Positions 5,598-11,022 of a stretch of DNA of 11,022 bases are shown piece after piece. Position numbers and translations under genes: made by a program. Source of the DNA: Actinomycetes bacterium (lineage in GTDB: Bacteria; Actinomycetota; Actinomycetes; Actinomycetales; Cellulomonadaceae); assembly GCA_023438885.1 (NCBI GenBank), contig JAEXPS010000148.1:1-11022 (forward strand), given 5' to 3'. A model generated the notes under the pieces. That model searched no databases. It was given only the letters and a program-made list of their open reading frames with translations, and was not told where the DNA came from. The stretch's first letter is position 1. Each line of letters begins with the position of its first letter.

Positions 5598-6457
5598 TGG
5601 GCAGGCCGTGCCTGCAGGCGTTGGTGCTAGGAGTAGCACTCGGCGTCTCGGGGTCGACAGGGACGCCGTCGCCCTTGGCAATCGAAACCGGTGCCATTGA
5701 CGACCACATCGATATCTGGGGACAGCCAGACCTCAACGTCATCGAGGAATCCACACCAGTCGGGAGTGAAGCGGCACCGCATATGCAGCGGATCAGGGCG
5801 CCGGAGTGCGCGGCGGACATCTACCACACGGGCGGGCCTCAGCCGTGTCCCGGCGACCCCGTGGTGGCGCTGCCGGAGTGCGGAGAGCTGGCCACGCTTC
5901 CGCCGCTGTGGGAACGTCCGCAACCGGAGGGCCTCCCCGGGCCATGGACCCAGATCGGCGGGGCGCGCTGCGCCTCGGCCGCCGACCTCACCCCGGCGCT
6001 CGTGGCGGCCGAGTTCCGGCGCCTGCCGCTGACCCCCAGCGCCCTGACCGTGCAGCCCGGCCGTGGCTGGGTGCTCGTCAACAAGGCGACCGTCGTCTAC
6101 GCGGACCCCGCCGCCCAGACCCGCACCACCACCATCCTCGGCATCCCGGTGCGCATCACCGCCACTCCGACGGGTTACGCGTGGGACTTCGGCGACGGCA
6201 CCACCCTGGCCACCCGGGACCCGGGCCGGCCGTGGCCTGACACCGACCTGACCCACACCTACACCGACCTGGGCACGTTCACCCTCAGCCTGACGACCAC
6301 CTGGTCGGCGACCTACGCCGTCGACGCCGACCCCACGGCGCACGACGTACCCGGCACCGCCACCACCACCTCCACCACCCCCGTCGAGGTCCGCGAGCGC
6401 CGAGCGCACCTCGTGGCCGAGACGTGCACCGACGACCCCACAGCCCCCGGCTGCTGA
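5597..6457 (+). CDS. Secreted PKD-domain protein
   Basis: The 286-aa product starts at ATG 5597, overlapping the lipoprotein TGA by one base; GTG at 5594 is an alternative one codon earlier. Residues 1 to about 22 form a short hydrophobic signal (ALVLGVALGVSG). The middle holds cysteine-containing loops (PECAAD, PQPCPG, PECGEL, GARCAS), and with the C-terminal ETC and PGC the mature protein has six cysteines, perhaps three disulfides. A PKD fold is marked by YAWDFGDGTT (194-203) and HTYTDLGTFTLSLTT (220-234). PKD domains are extracellular beta-sandwiches for binding or spacing. No catalytic domain is seen. Coupling to the lipoprotein suggests joint action at the cell surface. The first 70 codons are compositionally unlike the rest (about 19 end in A/T, against 7 of the last 150). 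Confidence 0.8.
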   Translation: MGRPCLQALVLGVALGVSGSTGTPSPLAIETGAIDDHIDIWGQPDLNVIEESTPVGSEAAPHMQRIRAPECAADIYHTGGPQPCPGDPVVALPECGELATLPPLWERPQPEGLPGPWTQIGGARCASAADLTPALVAAEFRRLPLTPSALTVQPGRGWVLVNKATVVYADPAAQTRTTTILGIPVRITATPTGYAWDFGDGTTLATRDPGRPWPDTDLTHTYTDLGTFTLSLTTTWSATYAVDADPTAHDVPGTATTTSTTPVEVRERRAHLVAETCTDDPTAPGC

Positions 6458-6464
6458 CGGGCAT

Positions 6465-6516
6465 CCGTTTCGGGCGTACAGCCCAGGTACATCCCACAGC
6501 CCCACACCCGAAACGG
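6465..6516 (+). terminator. Long inverted repeat after the PKD gene, possible terminator
   Basis: CCGTTTCGGG (6465-6474) pairs perfectly with CCCGAAACGG (6507-6516), and two more pairs follow after one mismatch; the loop is about 26 nt. It starts 7 nt after the stop. No T-run follows on either strand, so it may be a Rho-independent-like hairpin without U-tract, an mRNA stabiliser or a protein site. GGGC (6472-6475) and GCCC (6481-6484) offer a competing small hairpin. Confidence 0.5.
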
Positions 6517-6609
6517 GAACCCGGGCCCGGTCACGCCGTTGCGGCTGCCTGCTCGTCCGCTCGTTGCTGCCGGGACGAGGCGCAGGCGGCCTTCGTCGGC
6601 CCCCACCAC

Positions 6610-6615
6610 TAGGTT
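6610..6615 (+). promoter_or_regulatory. -10 box for a leaderless transcript of the reductase-hydrolase operon
   Basis: TAGGTT fits TANNNT and lies 6 nt before ATG 6622, so the transcript would begin at the start codon. There is no Shine-Dalgarno sequence before this ATG, which agrees. No clear -35 is visible. Confidence 0.5.
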
Positions 6616-6621
6616 GGCGCC

Positions 6622-7590
6622 ATGCTGGCCGCCTACGCCGCCCGGACCGATCCGGACGATCCGCTGTCCGCGCTGGAGGTCGGCGACGTCCCCGCCCCGG
6701 AGCGCCGTGACGGGTGGGTCGCCGTCAACGTCAGGGCCGCCACGCTCAACCACCACGACCTCTGGTCCCTGCGCGGCGTCGGCCTCCCGGCCGACCGCTT
6801 GCCCATGATCCTGGGCTGCGATGCCGCCGGTGTCACCGAGGACGGCCGCGAGGTGCTGGTCCACGCCGTGGTCGGGGGGCGGCACGCCCCCGCGGGGCAG
6901 GCCGTGGCGCCCGACGAGCCGCGCAGCATCCTCTCGGAGCGGTACGCCGGCACCCTCGCGGAGCTGGTCCAGGTCCCCGCCACCAACCTCGTCGACAAGC
7001 CAGAAGCCCTCACCTGGGAGCAGGCGGCTTGCCTGCCCACGGCCTATCTCACCGCCTACCGCGCGCTGTTCCGCTCCGGCCAGGCTCAGCCCGGACAGCG
7101 GGTGCTGGTGCAGGGCGCGGGCGGCGGGGTCGCCACCGCGGCGGTGCTGCTCGGGGCGGCGGCAGGACTCGACGTCACGGTCACCAGCCGGGACGCCGCG
7201 AAGCGCGAGCGCGCCCTCGCCCTCGGCGCCGTGGCGGCCGTGGAGACCGGTGCGCGCATCCCCCGCGTCGACCTGGTGCTCGAGTCGGTTGGGGCGGCGA
7301 CCTGGCAGCACTCGATGCGGAGCGTCAGGGACGGCGGCACGGTCGTGGTGGTCGGGGCCACCACAGGAGACCCGGCACCGATGGGCGTGACCCACGTCTT
7401 CTTCCGCGAGGTCACCGTCACCGGCGCGACGATGGGCACCCGCGACGAGCTCCACCAGCTCGCCGTCTACGTGGCGCAGCGCGGCGTCGAGCCGCTGGTG
7501 GACTCGTCGTACGCCCTGAAGGACGCTCGCGAGGCCTTTGCGCGCCTGGCGACCGGCGGCCACATGGGCAAGATCGCCGTGGTGCCGTGA
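6622..7590 (+). CDS. Zinc-independent medium-chain dehydrogenase/reductase (quinone-oxidoreductase-like)
   Basis: This 322-aa cytosolic NAD(P)H-dependent oxidoreductase has the MDR layout: a GroES-like N-terminal domain with NHHDLWSLRGVG (43-54) and GCDAAG (65-70), then a Rossmann domain with GAGGGVATA (165-173), TSRDAAKRERALALGA and VDLVLESVG, and a C-terminal GGHMGKIAVV. The catalytic-zinc motif of alcohol dehydrogenases (GHE) is replaced by GCD, and the structural-zinc cysteine cluster is absent. This places it near quinone or enoyl reductases acting on activated C=C or quinone substrates; the substrate is unknown. TSRD after the second strand suggests NADPH preference, tentatively. The ATG agrees with the leaderless -10 box. 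Its stop overlaps the start of the hydrolase gene by 4 nt. Confidence 0.88.
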   Translation: MLAAYAARTDPDDPLSALEVGDVPAPERRDGWVAVNVRAATLNHHDLWSLRGVGLPADRLPMILGCDAAGVTEDGREVLVHAVVGGRHAPAGQAVAPDEPRSILSERYAGTLAELVQVPATNLVDKPEALTWEQAACLPTAYLTAYRALFRSGQAQPGQRVLVQGAGGGVATAAVLLGAAAGLDVTVTSRDAAKRERALALGAVAAVETGARIPRVDLVLESVGAATWQHSMRSVRDGGTVVVVGATTGDPAPMGVTHVFFREVTVTGATMGTRDELHQLAVYVAQRGVEPLVDSSYALKDAREAFARLATGGHMGKIAVVP

Positions 7591-8552
7591 GCGCCTGGCG
7601 GCCAGACGTCCTCGGCGAGCCCTACGAGGCGCGCTCGCTACACCTGGCCGACGACGACGAGGGGCCTGTCGTCGCGACTCTCGTGCGGTACGCGCCGCCC
7701 GCTGCCGAACCACTCCGGGCGGCACGTGTGGTGCTCTACGTGCACGGCTGGTCGGACTACTTCTTCCAGACCGAGGTCGCCGAGTACTGGCACGGCCTGG
7801 GCGCCGCCTTCTACGCGCTCGACTTGCGCAAGTACGGGCGCAGCCTGCGCCGCGGCCAGACCCCCGGCTACGTCGCCGACCTGGCCACGTACGACGAGGA
7901 CCTCGACGCCGCCATCGGCGTGATCCGCCGGGCGCACGGAGCGGCGGCGCGCATCCTCGTCATGGCGCACTCGGCCGGCGGGCTGATCACGGCGCTCTGG
8001 GCCGACCGCCACCCCGGCGAGGTCTCGGCGATGGTGCTCAACAGCCCCTGGCTGGAGCTCCAGGGCTCGTCGGTGCTGCGGCACGTGTCCGCGCCGGCGA
8101 TCCGGCAGATCGCCACGTTCCAGCCCAAGGCCGCGCTGCCGAACATCGACCCGGGGTTCGCCGCGCGCACCGTGCTGCGCTCCGGCGGTGGCGAGTGGGA
8201 GTACGACGAGACCTGGAAGCCCACGCCCTCGTTCCCGGTCCGTGCCGGGTGGCTGAGCGCGATCACCGCGGGGCACGCCGCCGTGGCGAAGGGCCTCTCG
8301 ATCACCGCGCCGATCCTGGTCGTCGCCTCGACGAGGTCGCTGATCAGCCCCCGCTGGTCGGAGGAGATGCGCGCGGCCGACGTGGTGCTGGACGTCGAGC
8401 TCATCGCGCGCCGGGCCGTGGAGCTCGGACCGGTGGTGACGTTGGTGCGGCTCGAGGGCGCCCTGCACGACGTCGCCCTGTCCGCACCACCGGTGCGGGC
8501 ACGGTTCTACGCCGAGCTGGATCGCTGGCTCGCGGGGTACGGCTGGGGCTGA
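7587..8552 (+). CDS. Alpha/beta hydrolase, lysophospholipase/esterase-like
   Basis: The 321-aa product starts at GTG in a GTGA overlap with the reductase stop, so it is probably translated by reinitiation; no separate ribosome-binding site is seen. The oxyanion segment is HGWSDYFFQ (H53-G54), the nucleophile S129 in MAHSAGG, and the base H294 in GALHDVALS; the acid is probably the Asp of VVLDVE. LDLRKYGRS and LNSPWLELQ are typical of the monoglyceride-lipase/lysophospholipase-like (Hydrolase_4) branch. No signal peptide or membrane segment is visible, so it should be cytosolic. The substrate is likely a carboxyl ester but cannot be named. Pairing with an MDR reductase suggests a shared pathway, perhaps lipid-derived or xenobiotic carbonyl turnover (inference). 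The family assignment is good; the specific reaction is not. Confidence 0.88.
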   Translation: MSAWRPDVLGEPYEARSLHLADDDEGPVVATLVRYAPPAAEPLRAARVVLYVHGWSDYFFQTEVAEYWHGLGAAFYALDLRKYGRSLRRGQTPGYVADLATYDEDLDAAIGVIRRAHGAAARILVMAHSAGGLITALWADRHPGEVSAMVLNSPWLELQGSSVLRHVSAPAIRQIATFQPKAALPNIDPGFAARTVLRSGGGEWEYDETWKPTPSFPVRAGWLSAITAGHAAVAKGLSITAPILVVASTRSLISPRWSEEMRAADVVLDVELIARRAVELGPVVTLVRLEGALHDVALSAPPVRARFYAELDRWLAGYGWG

Positions 8553-8581
8553 GGCGCCGGACGCTCGCCCGTCGCCGCGGG

Positions 8582-9889
8582 CTACCGCCGGACGGTCTCG
8601 GCCAGGGTCGGGCCACCCTCGCCGAGCCGCCACACGCGCCAGCCGTCCACGGCGCCCTCGGCGCGTGCGGCGTGCGCTGCCGCCAGGTCGGGGTCCCCGA
8701 ACACCTCGCCGCTGCTCAGCTCGACGAGGCCGTCGGCGCGCAGCGCGGCCTCGAAGCGCTGTCCGCGACGGGGCCGCTCCCACACCAGGGCTGCCGGCGT
8801 CGGGACCACCGCCGCGAGAGCGACCAGCTCCGGCAGCGCTCGCTGGGCCGCGCCGGCGACGGCGGGCCTGGCGTACGGCTGGCTGGTGTACGGCTGGCTG
8901 GTGTACGGCTGCCCAGCCGGCGAGAGCGGCGAGCGCGGCGAGGACGCGGGCAGGTCAGAGGGCCCGAACGCGGGCGGCGGGCTGAGGATCGCGGGCGGGG
9001 CGACGATCGACGGCGGCGCGACGATCGCCGCCGGCTGAGCCTCCGGCGGTGAGACGTAGGCCGGTGCGGCGGCGGCGAGGATCGTCGCGAGCGGGGCGGC
9101 CGGGAGAGCGGCCGAGGCGGCGGCGCGTGCCGGCTCGGCGACCGCGGCAGCGGCGGACCGCGCGAGGGGCGGCTGGGTGGGGATCAGCGGTGACTGCGCC
9201 GGTCCCGCCGCGAACGGCTGCGGGGCGGCCGGCTCACTGACCTCGGGCGTAGGGGCGGCAGCGCTCTCACCGGTGTGCACGAGGCGCAGCGACGTGGGTT
9301 CGACGGGTCGGCGGGCGGGTTCGTGCGCCGCCAGCGGCGACACGTCGAGCAGCCGCCTCCCGTCGTGACCACGCACCACTCCCACCTGGAGCACCTTCAC
9401 AGGCCATCCCGGCCCGCGTACCGCGGCCAGCGCGTCGACCGACTCGCTGGCGACCTCGGAGCACAGGAGCACCAACCGCGTGCCGTACCGCAGCTCGGCG
9501 GGGCGCGCGAACGGCACCTGCTCCCGGAAGGCCGCGTAGTCCGCCTCGAACCGCGTGGGGTCGGGGTGGTAGGCGCGGGCGAGGTCCGCGGTCGTCAACC
9601 GGGCCGCGGCACCGGCGTGGCGCAGCGCGTCGACGATCGACGCGTCGTCGACCACCTGGGCGACCTCGATGACCACCGGGCGCCCGGTCACGTCGAGGGC
9701 GAGCATCTCCGGGACGTCGGGGCGGTCCGGCAGTGCGGCGCGGTTGCGCACCGGGAACAGCGGCTCGCCGACGACGGCCGGCAGGTGCTCCGCCAGCAGG
9801 GTGCGCACCTCGCCGAGGAAGGTGCCCGCCAAGGGCTGCATCGGCTGGACCAGTCGGGGCCGCCCACTGTCGGGCTCGAAGATCGGCAT
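8582..9889 (-). CDS. Protein with a degenerate PD-(D/E)XK-like N-terminus, Pro/Ala linker and RAMA-like C-terminus
   Basis: This 435-aa protein starts at ATG 9889-9887 with a strong GGAGGG ribosome-binding site. Residues 1-190 form a compact domain with LFPVRNR (44-50), LALDVTGRPVVIEVAQV (63-79) and two conserved-looking segments, VDALRHAGAAARLTTADLARAY and RYGTRLVLLCSE. D66 and E75 in a D-x(8)-E spacing on adjacent strands look like a PD-(D/E)XK nuclease (NucS/DUF91-like), but the expected Lys after E-V is Ala-Gln, so it may be inactive. Residues 205-365 are Pro/Ala-rich, with repeats QPYTSQPYTSQPY (328-339). Residues 375-421 (RGQRFEAALRADGLVEL, then DPDLAAAHAA, DGWRVW) resemble RAMA domains, which often accompany DNA methylases and restriction-related proteins. 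A DNA-recognition role is inferred. It converges on the hydrolase gene with a 29-nt gap. Confidence 0.75.
   Translation of the reverse strand: MPIFEPDSGRPRLVQPMQPLAGTFLGEVRTLLAEHLPAVVGEPLFPVRNRAALPDRPDVPEMLALDVTGRPVVIEVAQVVDDASIVDALRHAGAAARLTTADLARAYHPDPTRFEADYAAFREQVPFARPAELRYGTRLVLLCSEVASESVDALAAVRGPGWPVKVLQVGVVRGHDGRRLLDVSPLAAHEPARRPVEPTSLRLVHTGESAAAPTPEVSEPAAPQPFAAGPAQSPLIPTQPPLARSAAAAVAEPARAAASAALPAAPLATILAAAAPAYVSPPEAQPAAIVAPPSIVAPPAILSPPPAFGPSDLPASSPRSPLSPAGQPYTSQPYTSQPYARPAVAGAAQRALPELVALAAVVPTPAALVWERPRRGQRFEAALRADGLVELSSGEVFGDPDLAAAHAARAEGAVDGWRVWRLGEGGPTLAETVRR
8873..8911. repeat. 15-bp in-frame tandem repeat within the linker of the RAMA-like gene
   Basis: GTACGGCTGGCTGGT occurs twice perfectly (8873-8887, 8888-8902) with a partial third copy to 8911. 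On the coding strand this gives the 5-residue repeat TSQPY. Being a multiple of three it can change copy number without a frameshift. Confidence 0.85.
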
Positions 9890-10056
9890 CCCCGCAGTCC
9901 CTCCCCCGCGCTCTGCTCACGCCCAGCGGCGCCGCCCATACGGTCCCATACCGGGCACGACGAGCCCGACAGCGTCACGCTTCGGCCGCGGCGTGTCCAC
10001 CTTTCGGAACGTCTGTTTCACCCTTTCGAGCACGCCTCCGCCACCGGCGGCACCCC

Positions 10057-10173
10057 TCGCCGTGCGCCACCCATCACCTCGCCGAGCGCAGCACCCGTCA
10101 CCGAGGCACCACCCATCACCGAGCGCAGCACCCCCGTCGCCGAGCGCAGCACTCGTCACCGAGGCAGTGTGGT
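10057..10173. repeat. Tandem array of about 19-bp degenerate units
   Basis: Units begin with TC(A/G)CCGAG at 10079, 10098, 10116, 10137 and 10156 (spacing 19, 18, 21, 19), and a weaker unit TCGCCGTG starts at 10057. CCGAGCGCAGCAC recurs three times (10082, 10119, 10140), and 10082-10108 matches 10140-10166 with one mismatch in 27. The units alternate between a GAGCGCAGCAC and a GAGGCA ending. Spacing is uneven and not a multiple of three, so it is not coding. Too short and direct for CRISPR. Confidence 0.8.
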
Positions 10174-10193
10174 TCGTCGTCCGCAACCCACTA

Positions 10194-10223
10194 CTTCGGC
10201 GATGGACGCTGCGCTCGCCGAAG
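10194..10223 (-). terminator. Hairpin just after the leftward oxidoreductase stop, candidate terminator
   Basis: CTTCGGCGA (10194-10202) and TCGCCGAAG (10215-10223) form a perfect 9-bp stem with a 12-nt loop, starting 10 nt beyond the stop codon of the leftward gene. On that strand it is followed by TAGTGGGTTG, without a real U-tract. Loop and arm contain GCGAGCGCAGCG, close to the unit of the neighbouring tandem array in opposite orientation. Confidence 0.6.
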
Positions 10224-10233
10224 GGTTCCGCGC

Positions 10234-11022
10234 TCACGCAGGGGCGTCCGGCGAGGGCGGCAGGTGGGAGGCCAGGAGCTGGGCCAGATGCACGCCCGAG
10301 ACCCCGGCGAGCTGCTCGGCCTGCGTGCGGCAGGAGTACCCGTCGGCGAGGTACACGTCGCCGGGAGCAGCTTCGCGCAGCGCCGGGAGCAGCGCGTGCT
10401 CCGCGACGGCGACCGAGACCTCGTAATGGCCCGCCTCCATGCCGAACGAGCCGGCGAGCCCGCAGCAGCCGGCCAGCGTCGAGAACGACGCGCCCGCCTC
10501 GGTCAGCAGCGCGCGGTCTGCCGCGAAGGACATCACCGCGTGGTGATGGCAGTGCGGCTGCACCACGGCGGTGACGTCCGAGAGATCCGGCAGCGTCCAC
10601 CGCTCGCCCGGGCCGACCGGGGCCGGTGCCGTCAACAGCTCCGCCAGCGTGTGGGTGGCGGAGGCGACGGCGGTCGCCCGCGGGTCGTCGGGCAGCAGAT
10701 CCAGCAGGTCGGAGCGCAGCACGGCCGTGCAGCTCGGCTCCAGCCCGACGATCGGGATGCCGTTCACGGCGAACGGCCCGAGTACCTCGAGCAGGTGACG
10801 CAGCTGGTGCTTGGCGCCGTCGAGCTGGCCGGTGGTGATCCAGGTGAGGCCGCAGCAGGCCGCATGGTCCGGCACCAGCACCTCGTAGCCCGCGGCGCGC
10901 AGCACCGTGACGGCGGCGACGGCCACCTGCGGGGACAGGGTGTCGTTGAAGGAGTCCGTCCAGAGCAGCACCGGCTGCCGCCTCGCAGCGTCCGAGGTCA
11001 GCAGGGGTAGTCGCCCGCTGAC
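10234..11022 (-). CDS. C-terminal CCG (Fe-S) part of a D-lactate/D-2-hydroxyacid dehydrogenase-like flavoenzyme (partial)
   Basis: The frame enters from the right edge with no stop and ends at TGA 10236-10234, giving 262 visible residues; the true start is outside, and GTG 10971 lies inside the conserved domain. Two CCG repeats are seen: DHAACCGLTW with PIVGLEPSCTAV, and QPHCHHHAVMSF with AGCCGLAGSFG. CCG repeats bind iron-sulfur clusters in GlpC, GlcF, LutA and heterodisulfide reductase subunits. The tail GHYEVSVAVAEHALLPALREA and DGYSCRTQAEQLAGV is typical of long fusion proteins with an N-terminal FAD-binding (GlcD/FAD-linked oxidase) half, a ferredoxin-like middle and a CCG end, which oxidise D-lactate, D-2-hydroxyglutarate or related acids. 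The FAD half is not in the window, so substrate and fusion are inferred. A hairpin follows the stop. Confidence 0.85.
   Translation of the reverse strand, partial: VSGRLPLLTSDAARRQPVLLWTDSFNDTLSPQVAVAAVTVLRAAGYEVLVPDHAACCGLTWITTGQLDGAKHQLRHLLEVLGPFAVNGIPIVGLEPSCTAVLRSDLLDLLPDDPRATAVASATHTLAELLTAPAPVGPGERWTLPDLSDVTAVVQPHCHHHAVMSFAADRALLTEAGASFSTLAGCCGLAGSFGMEAGHYEVSVAVAEHALLPALREAAPGDVYLADGYSCRTQAEQLAGVSGVHLAQLLASHLPPSPDAPA

Larger units (their letters stand above)
9890..10233. other. Intergenic region between two leftward genes
   Basis: No gene is supported over these 344 bases. It holds the upstream region of the RAMA-like gene, including a 10-bp-spaced direct repeat TATGGG on the minus strand (9950-9945 and 9940-9935), an inverted repeat CGGGC-TCGT-GCCCG on the minus strand just beyond it, the tandem array at 10057-10173 and a terminator-like hairpin at 10194-10223. 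A minus-strand frame through the repeats gives low-complexity LGDG-rich peptide and looks non-coding. Confidence 0.55.

Noticed and set aside
10079..10173. CRISPR array
   Set aside because: Units of 18-21 bp are directly adjacent with no unique spacers, and repeats are degenerate.
9917..10600. Minus-strand frame with LGDG repeats covering the tandem array
   Set aside because: It runs out of frame into the CCG-domain gene, and the repeat spacing is not a multiple of three, so the repeats are not maintained as protein.

Overview
The window is very GC-rich, with codons ending almost always in G or C, GTG starts, leaderless-type promoters (a TANNNT -10 box 6-7 nt before a start codon), an actinobacterial DUF6318-like lipoprotein and metY-metX direct sulfhydrylation. 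This points to a high-GC Actinomycetota chromosome. A member of the Cellulomonas group is my best guess, from protein style only. I see no phage, IS, CRISPR, tRNA or rRNA features.

Layout. (1) 1-783 (-): N-terminal part of a secreted coiled-coil protein of the peptidoglycan-hydrolase (NlpC/P60, RipA/CwlO-like) type, cut by the left edge. (2) 784-1304: a roughly 520-bp divergent regulatory region. It holds a 26-bp imperfect palindrome, a -10 box placed for leaderless transcription, an 8-codon ORF encoding MFTCRMCR, and mutually exclusive RNA stems before metY. (3) 1305-3870 (+): metY-metX, separated by 4 nt, which convert homoserine to O-acetylhomoserine and then, with sulfide, to homocysteine. 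(4) 3878-4780 (-): an unrecognised 300-aa protein convergent with metX. (5) 4962-6457 (+): a DUF6318-like lipoprotein overlapping by 1 nt with a secreted PKD-domain protein; part of this pair has clearly different codon use. (6) 6622-8552 (+): a zinc-free medium-chain reductase and an alpha/beta hydrolase overlapping by 4 nt, with a leaderless-looking start. (7) 8582-9889 (-): a three-part protein with a PD-(D/E)XK-like but degenerate N-terminus, a Pro/Ala linker and a RAMA-like C-terminus. (8) 9890-10233: a non-coding gap with a period-19 tandem repeat and a terminator-like hairpin. (9) 10234-11022 (-): C-terminal CCG (Fe-S) part of a D-lactate/D-2-hydroxyacid dehydrogenase-like flavoenzyme, cut by the right edge.

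The most interesting signal is the metYX leader. A tiny Cys/Met-containing ORF begins at the predicted transcription start, and its own codons form the 5' arm of an 11-bp hairpin. That hairpin competes with a downstream 8-bp stem, which in turn competes with a third. This is what a cysteine-responsive attenuator in front of a sulfur-assimilation operon would look like, and it is paired with an upstream palindrome resembling a McbR-type operator.
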